Positions 18,588 to 31,584 of a stretch of DNA of 64,000 bases are shown here, piece by piece. The notes under the pieces were generated by a model. That model saw only the letters and a program-made list of their open reading frames with translations. It was not told where the DNA came from and searched no databases. Source of the DNA: Nitrospirota bacterium. GTDB lineage: Bacteria > Nitrospirota > Nitrospiria > 2-01-FULL-66-17. Location: assembly GCA_040757335.1 (NCBI GenBank), contig JBFLXB010000006.1, positions 1 through 64,000 of the forward strand, read 5' to 3'. Position 1 is the first letter of the stretch. Every line of letters starts with the position of its first letter. Position numbers and translations under genes: made by a program.

Positions 18588-19190
18588 CTACGCCCTCAGG
18601 CTCCCCAGCAGACGCTCCACCATAGCGGTGCACGCCTTCAGGGCAGCCACGTTTCGTTTCACCTTGGCGAGCAGGATCCCGCCCTCCAACGTCGCCACCA
18701 GGAACCGGGCCGTGGCTTTCGGATCGAGATCGGGAGTCAGAACGCCGTCCCGAACGCCGGACTCCAATACGGTCGCGACGCGCTCTTCCCACGCGGAAAA
18801 CGCTCGATCCAGCTTCCGGCGCAGCCCGTCATGCAGATCCGAGACCTCCAAAGCCAAGTTGCCGAACAGACACCCGCCCTTGCACCGCTCCTCAGCCAAT
18901 GCTCGCTCGGAGCGGTGAAACATGGCGATAATTTGCCGCACCGGGTCGCCGTCGGTCGGCACCGGCCCGGCCTCAAACTGTTCCGCGATCGTCTCGTCCA
19001 CCACCGCGTGCCCAAGGGCTTCCTTACTCGAAAAATAGTAGTAGAGGTTGCCTTTGGTTACGCGGGACTTCCTCACGATGTCGTCCATGCTGGTATTGGT
19101 GTATCCACGGGCGTGGAACAGTACGCGAGCGGTATCGATGATTCGCCGCCGCGTGCGCTCACCTTTCTCGCTGATGTCCGTCCTGATCAT
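18588..19190 (-). CDS. TetR/AcrR family transcriptional repressor
   Basis: The N-terminal helix-turn-helix is typical (RRRIIDTARVLFHARGYTNTSMDDIVRKSRVTKGNLYYYFSSKEAL). The ligand-binding C-terminal domain includes CKGGCLFGNLALEVSD, a feature of TetR proteins related to fatty-acid or xenobiotic regulators. Its own upstream region holds an inverted repeat directly after the -10 box, suggesting autorepression. The divergent FIST gene is a candidate second target. Confidence 0.93.
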   Translation of the reverse strand: MIRTDISEKGERTRRRIIDTARVLFHARGYTNTSMDDIVRKSRVTKGNLYYYFSSKEALGHAVVDETIAEQFEAGPVPTDGDPVRQIIAMFHRSERALAEERCKGGCLFGNLALEVSDLHDGLRRKLDRAFSAWEERVATVLESGVRDGVLTPDLDPKATARFLVATLEGGILLAKVKRNVAALKACTAMVERLLGSLRA

Positions 19191-19211
19191 CGCACGACAG
19201 GATATAAAACC

Positions 19212-19223
19212 GACTGGTCAGTC
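19212..19223. promoter_or_regulatory. Inverted-repeat operator for the TetR repressor
   Basis: GACTGGTCAGTC, a 5-base inverted repeat around GT and part of CCGACTGGTCAGTC, resembles known TetR-family operators. It lies 22 bases upstream of the repressor start and just downstream of the predicted -10 box. Confidence 0.55.
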
Positions 19224-19224
19224 T

Positions 19225-19253
19225 ATTTACCAGAAACGCCTCCGTCCTGTCAA
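19225..19253 (-). promoter_or_regulatory. Predicted promoter of the TetR gene
   Basis: On the minus strand a perfect TTGACA (19253-19248) stands 17 bases from GTAAAT (19230-19225), a weak -10 box. The operator covers the expected start site. Confidence 0.4.
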
Positions 19254-19290
19254 CTGGGCGCGGCGAGCGAGCACCACCGGGCGGGTCGCG

Positions 19291-19320
19291 TTGCCAGACT
19301 CGAATCCGACCTGCTAGGAT
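19291..19320 (+). promoter_or_regulatory. Predicted promoter of the FIST-deacylase pair
   Basis: TTGCCA (19291-19296), 18-base spacer, TAGGAT (19315-19320); a transcript would start near 19327, 17 bases before the ATG. Confidence 0.4.
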
Positions 19321-19343
19321 AGGGCTTTCCGTCCCGGACCGTA

Positions 19344-20525
19344 ATGCTCAAAGCTGGCGTCGGCGCCTCGATCGACAAGTCCACCATCTCCGCGGCCACC
19401 GCCGCGGCGCGAGAAGCCATGGCCCGAGCCGGTCTGTTCCAGGCCGACTTCGCGCTCGTTTTTGCCACGATCCCCCACGCCGCCCTCTATCCTCGGATGC
19501 TCGAACGCATCGCGGAAATCACCCGCACGCGTCACGTGGTCGGGTGCAGCGCCATGGGGATCGTGACGTCCGACGGCGAAGTGGAGGATGAGCCCGCGAT
19601 CGCGGTCTTGGTTCTCGCCTCGGACACGGTGATGGCGACCCCGTTCCTGATCCGCTCGCTTCGCCAACAGGGAGGGCTCGCCGCCAGGCGGATGTCGGGC
19701 ATGTTGGCCAACACCAGGTCCTCGCGTGACCTCCTGATGCTGTTCCCCGACACCCTCACGCTGCAGGCCGGCCCGTTTCTCGACGGGCTTCGCCGGACGT
19801 GGCCCGGCGTGGCGGCCGTGGGTGGTGGGGCTTCTGAGAACGGCACGCACATGCATACCTACCAGTGGTGCGGCACCGAGGTGGCTTCGGACTCGGTTTG
19901 CGGCGCGCTCTTTTCCGGAGGGGTGAGCCGTGCGATCGGGCACACGATCGCCTGTCATCCGGTCGCGGACCCGCTGCTCGTCACGCGCGCCGAAGGCAAC
20001 GTGATCTATGAGCTGGGCGGGCGCCCCGCCTACGAAGTCTTTACTTACCTCCTTCGCGAATGGGCCATCACGGACCTACGCACCGCGGCAAGCATGATCC
20101 TGCTGGGATTCCCGTGCGACCCGAGTCAGACGTGTTTGCTCCCCGGAGAGTACTACGTCCGCAACATCCACGGGGTGGACCCGCACGAGGGCTCTCTGCT
20201 CGCGGGCTCGCCGGTACGAGAAGGTCAGGTGGTTTCCTTCACGGTCCGCGACGCGGCCAACGCCCGTCGCGACATGGAGAATATGGTGGAGGAGCTGTCC
20301 AGGGTGTGCTCGGGACGGCCACCTGGCTTCGGGGTGTATTTCAACTGCTGCGGCCGCGGAACGGCTCTGTACGGACACGCCAACGTCGATCTGGAGATCA
20401 TTCGCCGCCAGTTCGCGGATCTTCCGGTCATTGGCTTCTTTACCTACGCCGAAATCGGGCCCACCGCCGACGGCTCGTGCCTGCACAACTACACCGGCGT
20501 GCTCACCCTGATCGGCGAGGCGTGA
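19344..20525 (+). CDS. FIST sensor-domain protein (FIST_N + FIST_C)
   Basis: A 393-residue protein made of a FIST N domain (VGCSAMGIVTSDGE, AVGGGASENG) and a FIST C domain (CCGRGTALYGHANVDLE, GFFTYAEIGP). FIST domains are thought to bind small ligands such as amino acids, and are usually attached to signalling modules; here no kinase, cyclase or methyl-accepting part is present. The stop overlaps the GTG of an M14-family deacylase (GTGA), suggesting the two proteins work together. Confidence 0.88.
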   Translation: MLKAGVGASIDKSTISAATAAAREAMARAGLFQADFALVFATIPHAALYPRMLERIAEITRTRHVVGCSAMGIVTSDGEVEDEPAIAVLVLASDTVMATPFLIRSLRQQGGLAARRMSGMLANTRSSRDLLMLFPDTLTLQAGPFLDGLRRTWPGVAAVGGGASENGTHMHTYQWCGTEVASDSVCGALFSGGVSRAIGHTIACHPVADPLLVTRAEGNVIYELGGRPAYEVFTYLLREWAITDLRTAASMILLGFPCDPSQTCLLPGEYYVRNIHGVDPHEGSLLAGSPVREGQVVSFTVRDAANARRDMENMVEELSRVCSGRPPGFGVYFNCCGRGTALYGHANVDLEIIRRQFADLPVIGFFTYAEIGPTADGSCLHNYTGVLTLIGEA

Positions 20526-21355
20526 ACGAACCCGCGCCGGATGCTCACGCGGCGCGGTCCTATGACGCGTGGCACACCCGATGGCTGGATGCGGCGTCCC
20601 GGTGGCCGGGCCTCTTGATCGAGGTGCTCGGCTCGGTCGGGCCACCCCCCGCACCGCTGCCCTTACTCTCGGTCCGGATCTCATCCACCGACCCTGATCG
20701 AACGCCCCGCCGGGTGGCCATTACCGCCGGTATCCACGGCGACGAACCCGCCGGGGTAGAAGCGGTCACGCAGTTGCTCGAAACTCCCCGGGAGTGGGCG
20801 CCTCTCCTGGCACCGTTTGACGTCACCATCTTCCCGTGCGCGAACCCGACGGGGTTCACCCGAAATCACCGCACGAACGGCGACGGCATCGACCTCAACC
20901 GGACGTTCGATCAGGTCCATCCGCCGTCGGAGACGGCGTGGATCAAGGCCCGCATCGCGCCGGACGGCGTGCACGGGGCATTTGATGCCGCGATCGAGCT
21001 CCACGAAGACAGCGATGGGGAGGGGTTCTACCTCTACGAGCTCGCCGAGGGGCCGCCGTACGTCGGAGACCACGTGGTCGAGGCGGTCACGTCGTTCGTC
21101 GCCATCGACCCGCGCCCGCTCATCGAAGGGTTCCCGGCCAAGCGCGGCGTCATCAGATTCGATCCCGGCACGCTGCCGGCCGCGCCTTCTGACGGCTGGC
21201 CGCAGGCACTCTACAGTTTTCGCGCCGGGATCGCGACGTGCCTCACCCTGGAGACCCCGTCGACGAGGTTGCCGATCGAGCGGCGGGCCGACATTCTCCT
21301 CGCCGCGCTCAAGGCCGCCCTCGCAAACCACGGGCGCTGGTCGGCGGCGCGGTAA
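20522..21355 (+). CDS. M14-family metallo-deacylase/carboxypeptidase
   Basis: A 277-residue member of the succinylglutamate desuccinylase/aspartoacylase-type M14 peptidases. The zinc motif is GIHGDEPAG (HxxE), the substrate-binding motif is DGIDLNRTF, and the ELHED segment supplies the third zinc ligand region. The GTG at 20522 overlaps the FIST stop. Activity is likely hydrolysis of an amide bond on a small acylated amino acid or peptide. It converges on lptD with 11 bases between stops. Confidence 0.85.
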   Translation: MNEPAPDAHAARSYDAWHTRWLDAASRWPGLLIEVLGSVGPPPAPLPLLSVRISSTDPDRTPRRVAITAGIHGDEPAGVEAVTQLLETPREWAPLLAPFDVTIFPCANPTGFTRNHRTNGDGIDLNRTFDQVHPPSETAWIKARIAPDGVHGAFDAAIELHEDSDGEGFYLYELAEGPPYVGDHVVEAVTSFVAIDPRPLIEGFPAKRGVIRFDPGTLPAAPSDGWPQALYSFRAGIATCLTLETPSTRLPIERRADILLAALKAALANHGRWSAAR

Positions 21356-21366
21356 ACCCCGACGGA

Positions 21367-23565
21367 TCAGCGCGTGGGTTGAGGGCCGAACAGGTCAGAC
21401 ATGACGTTGGAGGTGACGCTGGTCGCTCCGAGCAGGGTCACCGTGACGGAAAATTCATTTTTGTCGGGAAAATCCTGGTAGGTGAACGTGATACTCCAAC
21501 ACTGCGCCCGGTATTGAAGCCCATAGGCGATTTCAGTGTACTTCCCGGTCTGGCGGTTGTAGTACGTCTTGTTGGCGATCTCAAAACCCAGCGGGAGGTA
21601 GGCGCGGGCCGAGATGGTGTAGTAGTCGATCTCGGGATGGGGGTCGGTGACGAGGCCTCCCAGCGCGAGGGGATCCAGGATGTCCCCTTTCTGGGCCAGC
21701 GGAACGTCGGGCCGCGTCGAGCGATGGCCCACGGCAATATCGCCGTAGCGCGGATCGCGAGCGTGGAGCTCGGTGTCAAAGACCGTCAACGTCTTCAACG
21801 CGTGGTCGAAGAAGGCGTCGATGTCGAGCTGAAAGACCCGCCGCGAGCGGAACGCGGCCTCGCCGCGTAACGCCGACCAGGCCTCCCCCGCTGGTCGGTA
21901 TGCCAGGCGATAGGTCTGCGTGAATCGCACCCAGAGGGGTTCCCAATCGTCCTCCGACGCCCCGCGACCCGGTGCGACCAGTCGGTTCGTGAGCGTCGCG
22001 GTCACCAGATTCTGCTCTTGGATCGAATCGATTTCGTCGAACTGAGGGTACGGGACCGCGTGCGGATTTCCGATATAGGTGTACAACAACGCCGGTTCCA
22101 GCGTGTGAACCAACGCTGCGGCCCGATCCGGAGCGAACACGCGGCGCAGTTGCGACGCCGCACCGAGCCCGGCGATGCCGAGGGTGCGGGTGACGTCTCC
22201 CCCCAGAGACTCGTCCTGCTGTCGATATGCGGTCTCGCGGACTCCCACACGCGGCGTGAGCACCACCCCCAGGGGGACGTCCTGCCGCCAGACGGCCACG
22301 GAGAACGCGTCGTACCGCTGGGTGGTTCCCTCGCCGTTTTCGAAGTACCTCCAGAAGTTGGTGTAAGAACCCTCCGCAGAGACAAAGAGCGGGGCGCGCG
22401 CGACACGGAGACTCGGCAACCGATAGACGATCTGGGGTAGAAGCTGCGTTTCATCGGCGGTAGGATTCGCCAAGTCCCTCGTGAAACGCACCAGCCCGGT
22501 TGCTGATTGGATGGCGTCGCGGTAGCTCAGGAACAGGTTGGACTCCACGAATTGCTTCGTGCGATCAGCGGTGTCCGATGCCAGGTCCCTCAGGATGGTG
22601 TCGTCGCTCAGATACTCACCGGCCAGCCGGAGCTCCAAGCGTTCATTGAACTGGATCACCTGGGACATCGCCACGCGACGGCGAGCCAGGTCCAACTCGT
22701 CGTCGCGAAAAAAATCGACCTCCACCACACCTTGGGAGCGTCTGCTGAGTTTGTAGCGGTACTCCAGTTCCACTCCGGTTCCGCGCTGCGTCCGCTCGTC
22801 GAGCGTCACTGTCAGGTCCTGGCTGTGACCCAGGGTGATATAGAGCGGCTGGCGGATCTTCACCCCTTCGGCAGTGCTGTACCCCAAGCTTGGAGCCAGC
22901 AGCCCGGACTGGCGCTCGGTCTTGACCGGCCACAGAATGTACGGGAGGTAGATCACCGGCACGTCGAACACGCTGAACACCACGTCGCGCGCCGTGAGAT
23001 ACTGCTCGGGTTCGACCCGAAGCTTTCGCGCCTTGATTTTCCACGGCGTCCGACCGCCGGGTTCGGAGGAGTCATCGCAGGACGTGATGGTGGCGGTTTC
23101 CAACACATAACTCTCGTCCGCCCGTCGTTCGATCCTGGTTCCGGTAATAAAGTAGTGGTCGCGAGCGAGGAAGAACCGGCCGTTGGTCATGACCCCGCTC
23201 CTCGTCGTCAGATCGAGATCAAGAGAATCAGCCTGGAAGGTGTCGTCTCCGTCGCGCGCACGGAGAGATCCGGTTGCCGTCACGCGCCCGGTCCGACGGT
23301 ATAACAGGGCGCGATCGGCTTCGAGCGACAGCGTCCCTTGGCTGAGGCGGACGTGGCCCTCCCCGGTGACGACGTCCTGCTCGCGCGAATAGGACATCTC
23401 GTCGGCCGAAATTTCAACGGCAACCCCACGGGTCTGGAAGGACTCCTGCAGCCGTTTGAGCTCGCCGAGCTCCGGGACTTGCGCCGCCGACGGCAGAGGG
23501 ACGAGGGTGAGCAGTAAAAAGCTGGTGGCGACGAGGATCGCCCGACGCGCAGCGCGCAACCTCAC
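21367..23565 (-). CDS. lptD: LPS-assembly protein LptD
   Basis: Outer-membrane component that inserts lipopolysaccharide at the cell surface. A signal peptide (ILVATSFLLLTLVPLPSAA) is followed by the OstA/LptA-like N-terminal domain (ISADEMSYSREQDVVTGEGHVRLSQG). The conserved SCDD...W.IKA segment and a C-terminal barrel with a late cysteine (YRAQCWSITFTY) complete it. I chose the GTG at 23565 because it starts directly before the signal peptide; an ATG at 23643 is in frame but lies in a repeat element. The gene is evidence for an LPS-containing outer membrane. Confidence 0.93.
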   Translation of the reverse strand: MRLRAARRAILVATSFLLLTLVPLPSAAQVPELGELKRLQESFQTRGVAVEISADEMSYSREQDVVTGEGHVRLSQGTLSLEADRALLYRRTGRVTATGSLRARDGDDTFQADSLDLDLTTRSGVMTNGRFFLARDHYFITGTRIERRADESYVLETATITSCDDSSEPGGRTPWKIKARKLRVEPEQYLTARDVVFSVFDVPVIYLPYILWPVKTERQSGLLAPSLGYSTAEGVKIRQPLYITLGHSQDLTVTLDERTQRGTGVELEYRYKLSRRSQGVVEVDFFRDDELDLARRRVAMSQVIQFNERLELRLAGEYLSDDTILRDLASDTADRTKQFVESNLFLSYRDAIQSATGLVRFTRDLANPTADETQLLPQIVYRLPSLRVARAPLFVSAEGSYTNFWRYFENGEGTTQRYDAFSVAVWRQDVPLGVVLTPRVGVRETAYRQQDESLGGDVTRTLGIAGLGAASQLRRVFAPDRAAALVHTLEPALLYTYIGNPHAVPYPQFDEIDSIQEQNLVTATLTNRLVAPGRGASEDDWEPLWVRFTQTYRLAYRPAGEAWSALRGEAAFRSRRVFQLDIDAFFDHALKTLTVFDTELHARDPRYGDIAVGHRSTRPDVPLAQKGDILDPLALGGLVTDPHPEIDYYTISARAYLPLGFEIANKTYYNRQTGKYTEIAYGLQYRAQCWSITFTYQDFPDKNEFSVTVTLLGATSVTSNVMSDLFGPQPTR

Positions 23566-23593
23566 CAGAAAACGGTCCGAGTATTCCGGGTTT

Positions 23594-23764
23594 GGAGCCT
23601 GTTCAGGAGCGCGCCATATGCCCCCTTCGGGGACTTCCAGCATTGTAGTCCTCGAAGGTAGGTCGCAAGGCGCCGGCGAGCACCGGACCGGAGCGTACTG
23701 TGTCGTACGTGAGGACCGGAGCACAGCCGGCAACGCCGCAGATGGCCGCTCATGGACAGGCTCC
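23594..23764. repeat. 171-bp palindromic element between folC and lptD
   Basis: Left arm 23594-23616 pairs with right arm 23743-23764 with a few mismatches. The interior has the family core GGAGCGTACTGTGTCGTACGTGAGGACCGG and CAACGCCGCAGATGG. The right end overlaps the first base of the folC stop. It separates folC from lptD in what would otherwise be one operon. Confidence 0.8.
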
Positions 23765-25062
23765 TACCCGCGCAGCACCGAGAGCTGGCCTCGCCCCTGG
23801 TAAATCGCCTTCACTTCCCCCACCGTGTACAGCGACCCGGTAACCACGCACCAGTCGTCGGGTGCCAAGCGCGCCTCAACCACCTCCAACGCGCTCGCCA
23901 CGCTGGGCGCCACGCGAACGGGCGCGGCAAGGGAGGACGCCGCCTCGAGCAGAGTTTCCACCGGAGCCGCGCGGTGGTACGCGGGTTCGGTCAGCACGAC
24001 CTCGTCGGCTAGCGAGCCCACCGGCTCGATGATCGCGTGCAGATCCTTATCAGCCAGGATGCCGAATACCACCACGAGGCGACGGATCCGTCCGGCCGCG
24101 CGTTCTCCCTCCAGGAACTGGGCCAGTGCCGCGGCTCCGGCGGCGTTGTGGGCCCCGTCCACCACGATCCGCGGAGAGGATTTGATCACCTCCAGCCGCC
24201 CTTCCCACCGAACGCCGGCCAGTCCACGCCGGATCGCTTCCACCTGAATGCGCACACCCCGCGCCCTTGCGTGCTCCACCGCCGCCAGCGCCGAGGCTGC
24301 GTTGGTCAGTTGATGACGCCCCAAGAGCGAACAGGCGAGACCGTCGACGCGGGTGGTCAGACCGTGGTATGCGAACGCGGCCGGCGAGGCCCCCTCCGCC
24401 CGCACGTGGCGGCCGATCACGGTCAAGGGCGAACGACGTTCCGCGGCGCGTGCGGACAATACCGCAAGCGCCTCATCATGCACGGTCGCCGTGACCAGCG
24501 GAACGCCGGGCTTGATGATGCCGGCCTTCTCTTCCGCAATGGCACCGACCGTGTCGCCTAGATACCGCTCGTGGTCCAAGTCGACGTTGGTGATGACCGA
24601 CACGACGGGCCGGACCACGTTGGTCGCGTCCAGCCGCCCCCCCATCCCGACTTCGATCACCGCGATGTCGACGCGAGCCTCGGCAAAAGCCAGAAACGCC
24701 ATGGCGGTCGTGAACTCAAAAAACGTCGGATCCACATCATGGGGCATCCCAGCCCGCAGCACCTCGGCGAGCGCCACCACGTCCGAGGCATCGATGGGAC
24801 GCCCATTGATCCTGATCCGCTCGGTGAAGTCCACCAGATGCGGCGAGGTGTACAGCCCCACCGAGTACCCGGCCTCCCGCAGGATCGACGCCAGCATGGC
24901 CGCCGTAGATCCCTTTCCGTTCGTGCCCCCCACGTGCACGACGGCGAAACGCTCGTGGGGCCGCCCCACCGCATCGAGCAGCCGCGAGACCGGCGTCAGA
25001 TCCATCCGCATCCCATGCCACTGCAGTTGATAGAGGAACTCGATCGTGTCAGCGTAACTCAT
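23764..25062 (-). CDS. folC: Bifunctional folylpolyglutamate/dihydrofolate synthase
   Basis: A 432-residue Mur-ligase-fold enzyme that adds glutamate to folates. The P-loop GGTNGKGST is at ~45-53, the folate-binding segment LYTSPHLVDFTERI follows, and DNV-type metal and ATP motifs (ITNVDLDHERYLG, VDGAHN) are present. The gene sits between accD and lptD, a conserved neighbourhood in several phyla. The start ATG at 25062 is the only good option. Confidence 0.94.
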   Translation of the reverse strand: MSYADTIEFLYQLQWHGMRMDLTPVSRLLDAVGRPHERFAVVHVGGTNGKGSTAAMLASILREAGYSVGLYTSPHLVDFTERIRINGRPIDASDVVALAEVLRAGMPHDVDPTFFEFTTAMAFLAFAEARVDIAVIEVGMGGRLDATNVVRPVVSVITNVDLDHERYLGDTVGAIAEEKAGIIKPGVPLVTATVHDEALAVLSARAAERRSPLTVIGRHVRAEGASPAAFAYHGLTTRVDGLACSLLGRHQLTNAASALAAVEHARARGVRIQVEAIRRGLAGVRWEGRLEVIKSSPRIVVDGAHNAAGAAALAQFLEGERAAGRIRRLVVVFGILADKDLHAIIEPVGSLADEVVLTEPAYHRAAPVETLLEAASSLAAPVRVAPSVASALEVVEARLAPDDWCVVTGSLYTVGEVKAIYQGRGQLSVLRG

Positions 25063-25090
25063 GCGGTCAGATGTCCTAGATTCTGCAAAC

Positions 25091-25213
25091 GAGCCCGTTC
25101 AGGAACGCGCCAGATGCAAGGCGCCGCGAGAACCGGAGCGCAGCGTACTGTGTGCGTACGTGAGCACCGGAAGCGCAGCGGCAACGCAGCAGATGGCCGT
25201 TCATGGACGGGCT
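25091..25213. repeat. 123-bp palindromic element behind accD (shortest complete copy)
   Basis: Arms 25091-25112 and 25194-25213 pair with few mismatches. The interior is the minimal family consensus: GATGCAAGGCGCCGCGAGAACCGG, then GCAGCGTACTGTG/CGTACGTGAG, then GGCAACGCAGCAGATGG. It ends three bases from the accD stop. Confidence 0.85.
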
Positions 25214-25216
25214 GCT

Positions 25217-26068
25217 CTACAGGCAGGAGAGGAGCGAGGCGAGCGTCGCCTTCATCTTCTTGCGCTCGACGATCCGGTCGATCATCCCGTGATCGAGGAG
25301 AAACTCCGCGCGCTGGAAGCCGGCGGGCAACTGTTGTTTGATGGTTTGCTCGATGACCCGCGGCCCCGCAAACCCGATCAGCGCCTTGGGTTCGGCCAGG
25401 ATGATGTCCCCCAGCGTCGCGACGCTGGCCGATACGCCCCCGTAGGTGGGATCGGTCAAGATGGAAATATAGGGCAGTCCGGCGCGCTGCAGCCGGCCGA
25501 CTGCGGCCGACGTCTTGGCCATCTGCATCAGCGACAGGATCCCCTCCTGCATGCGCGCCCCGCCAGAGGCCGTGACCACGATAAGGGCGAGCCGGCTCCC
25601 TTCCGCGCGCTCCGCCGCTCGGACGATCCGCTCGCCCACGACCGAGCCCATGCTGCCTCCCATAAACCCGAAGTGAAAGACGCAGAGGGCAACGGTCTGA
25701 CCTTCGATGGTCCCGGTCCCGCTGATCAGGGCATCGCGGCGCCCGGTTTGTTCCTGCGCCGCCTTCAGCCGATCGCGGTACTTCTGGGTGTCGCGGAACC
25801 CGAGCGGGTCGGTCGGAGCGAGGTCCCCGTCCCATTCTTTGAAGCTGCCTTCGTCCAGCAGGAGGGCAATACGCTCATCGACCGTGATCGGAAAGTGGTA
25901 GTCACATTTGGGACAGACCCGCAGGTTTCGCTCGAGCTCCTTGCGGTAAATGATCTCCCGGCAATGATTGCACTTGACCCACAGACCTTCCGCCGAGGGT
26001 TTGCCCCGCTTGTCGCCCTCGCCGTCGTCGTCCGCCTCGCGCTTGTCCTTTTTCTGAAACCAGGCCAC
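25217..26068 (-). CDS. accD: Acetyl-CoA carboxylase carboxyltransferase subunit beta
   Basis: A 283-residue AccD. The N-terminal zinc ribbon is CxxC (CNHC, ~33-36) and CxxC (CPKC, ~52-55). The carboxyltransferase core has [18 protein letters not shown] and [12 protein letters not shown], with [11 protein letters not shown]. It forms the alpha2-beta2 carboxyltransferase with AccA, encoded 4.6 kb away behind dnaE, and makes malonyl-CoA for fatty acids. Confidence 0.95.
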   Translation of the reverse strand: MAWFQKKDKREADDDGEGDKRGKPSAEGLWVKCNHCREIIYRKELERNLRVCPKCDYHFPITVDERIALLLDEGSFKEWDGDLAPTDPLGFRDTQKYRDRLKAAQEQTGRRDALISGTGTIEGQTVALCVFHFGFMGGSMGSVVGERIVRAAERAEGSRLALIVVTASGGARMQEGILSLMQMAKTSAAVGRLQRAGLPYISILTDPTYGGVSASVATLGDIILAEPKALIGFAGPRVIEQTIKQQLPAGFQRAEFLLDHGMIDRIVERKKMKATLASLLSCL

Positions 26069-26137
26069 GGATTCCCTCAGTGGACCGCACTCACGGTATC
26101 ACACCCCCGTCCGGCGCGGCAAGAAGCCGGACCCGTG

Positions 26138-26641
26138 TCACGGCCCGGTTGGCACCCTGGCGGCACCGCGGTCGAGGGTGGAGCCGGCGCGGTCGATCCA
26201 TTCCAAAATCTGGCGCTCGGAGGCCCGTGTCACGCCGGGAAGACTCCGCAGCAGATGCGAGGCAGCCAGTCCCCGCAGTTCGTCGATCGCCCCGCGTCGG
26301 CGGTACGCATCGACCAACAGCGCCACCTCGGGCGGCAGGCCGTCCTGGATCAACGCCTGCACCTCGGGGTCGGCCTGGCGGACCTGCGCCTCGTACGTCG
26401 CGAACGTGCCGGTCTCGAGGATCTCGTTGATCTTAGAGGCCAGCTCAGGACCAATGCCGGCAAGCGACTGGAGTCGCCCCTGCGAAGCCACTCGCTCGAT
26501 CGGTTCGTGGCAGGCCCACACCGAGCCGGCGCCGCGACGATACGCCCGCACACGATAGGGGTTGTCGCCCTGGCGCTCGAGCAACTGGGCCATACGGATG
26601 AACGCACGAGCCACCGCACGATTGGTCTCACACGGGGTCAC
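26138..26641 (-). CDS. Stand-alone helix-hairpin-helix protein resembling the N-terminus of family-X DNA polymerase
   Basis: The sequence NRAVARAFIRMAQLLERQGDNPYRVRAYRRGA is characteristic of the DNA polymerase X/beta 8-kDa domain, followed by an HhH (SLAGIGPELASKINEIL) and a second HhH-like part (LRSLPGVTRASERQILEWI). There is no polymerase palm or PHP domain; the protein ends after ~167 residues. It probably binds DNA. The GTG at 26641 is a tentative start; an upstream ATG at 26731 lies inside a hairpin and is unlikely. Confidence 0.7.
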   Translation of the reverse strand: MTPCETNRAVARAFIRMAQLLERQGDNPYRVRAYRRGAGSVWACHEPIERVASQGRLQSLAGIGPELASKINEILETGTFATYEAQVRQADPEVQALIQDGLPPEVALLVDAYRRRGAIDELRGLAASHLLRSLPGVTRASERQILEWIDRAGSTLDRGAARVPTGP

Positions 26642-26714
26642 GGCGGGGGACGATAACACAGGCGGTCGGACAGGGCAAGTTACACGCCCCTTCCCCGGGG
26701 TGGTCCTCCGATGG

Positions 26715-26739
26715 GGTGAGAAGCCCTCCACTTCTCACC
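26715..26739. other. Perfect 9-base-stem hairpin in a gene-free stretch (26642-27014)
   Basis: GGTGAGAAG and CTTCTCACC pair around a 7-base loop. A second hairpin TCCGAA/TTCGGA is at 26772-26790. The stretch between the HhH gene and dnaE is AT-richer than its surroundings, with an 8-base T run at about 26950. It has no recognised gene apart from one weak small frame. Confidence 0.5.
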
Positions 26740-26806
26740 GGATCGACAGACCCCCCCGGGGATCATGGGTGTCCGAAACATTTCTTCGGATCGGGGGAGT
26801 TTAAAA

Positions 26807-26977
26807 ATGCAACAGCCGTACCACCCTCCAAATCTGATTCGGCAAAAACTCGGTACCGAGATGCATGAATTTCAAAGAAGATTGGTTGTTAAGAAGCGAC
26901 CTGGCCATCGGAATCTCCTCCAGGACTCGGCTTCAGGGCGAAATTCGGTATTTTTTTTCCATTTTGCTCGCATATGA
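26807..26977 (+). CDS. Doubtful 56-residue small reading frame
   Basis: ATG at 26807 follows GGGGGAG by about 8 bases and the frame runs 56 codons to a TGA, encoding a basic peptide starting MQQPYHPPNLIRQKLG. No family is recognised and the composition is unlike the flanking genes, so this may be a decayed gene rather than a working one. Confidence 0.2.
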   Translation: MQQPYHPPNLIRQKLGTEMHEFQRRLVVKKRPGHRNLLQDSASGRNSVFFFHFARI

Positions 26978-27014
26978 CGGGAACCAGCGCCCTCTGTCGC
27001 GTTCGGTTCTCAGG

Positions 27015-27043
27015 TTGACCTCTCCGGCACGACCCGATACAAT
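27015..27043 (+). promoter_or_regulatory. Strong predicted sigma70 promoter for dnaE-accA
   Basis: TTGACC (27015-27020), exactly 17 bases, TACAAT (27038-27043): five of six matches in each box at ideal spacing, with the expected start ~20 bases before the dnaE GTG. Confidence 0.65.
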
Positions 27044-27070
27044 AACGACCCGTCAACGCTTGAGGACCGC

Positions 27071-30636
<3,566 letters not shown>

Positions 30637-30640
<4 letters not shown>

Positions 30641-31584
30641 GCGAGTATCTGGATTTCGAGCGTCCGCTCGCCGAGATCGAGGAGAAAATCGAGCGCCTCA
30701 AGGGGTTGTCGAAAGACCAGCCGAAATCCCAGGAGGAGATCCAGAAGCTGCACAAGCGAGCCCAGCAACTTCGGCGCGACATCTACGGGCGGCTGACCCC
30801 GATGCAGACGCTTCAGATCGCGCGCCACGCCAACCGTCCCACCACCCTCGACTACCTCGGGTTTCTCATCCAGGATTTCGTCGAGCTGCACGGCGACCGG
30901 TTGTTCGCCGACGACGCCGCCGTGGTGGGCGGTGTGGGGCGTCTCGACGGCTCGCCGGTCATCGTCATCGGCCACCAGAAGGGCCGGAACGTCCGGGAGC
31001 GCATCAAACGGAATTTCGGAATGCCGCACCCGGAGGGGTATCGCAAAGCGCAGCGATTGATGCGGCTCGCCGAGCGCTTCAAGCGCCCCGTCATCACCTT
31101 CATCGACACGCCCGGCGCCTACCCCGGGGTCGGCGCCGAAGAGCGCGGACAATCCGAGGCCATTGCCGCCAGCCTGCGGCTGATGGCGGAGCTGCGAACA
31201 CCCATCATCGCGGTCGTGATCGGCGAGGGAGGGAGCGGCGGTGCGCTCGCGCTCGGTGTGGCCGACCGCATCCTCATGCTTGAGTATTCGATTTACTCGG
31301 TCATCAGCCCTGAGGGTTGCGCCGCGATTCTGTGGAAGAGTCCGGAGAAGGCGGCCGAGGCAGCCGAAGCGCTCAAGATGACGGCCAAAGACCTGATGAC
31401 CATGGGCGTCATCGACGAGATTGTCTCAGAACCGGCCGGCTGCGCTCACCGCCAGCCAGCGGAGACCGCGGCCGCCATCAAGCGTTCGCTCACCCGTCAC
31501 TTGACCGAACTGTCCGATCGCTCCGCCGACGAGTTGCTGCTCGCCCGCTACGAAAAGTTCCGCAAGATGGGGGCCTTCCAGTAA
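30637..31584 (+). CDS. accA: Acetyl-CoA carboxylase carboxyltransferase subunit alpha
   Basis: A 315-residue AccA: N-terminal coiled coil (DFERPLAEIEEKIERLK), then the crotonase-fold carboxyltransferase with FIDTPGAYPGVGAEERGQSEAIA and GEGGSGGALALGVADR. The start overlaps the dnaE stop. Partner of AccD. Downstream, 31585-31698 has no gene and no clear terminator. Confidence 0.96.
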
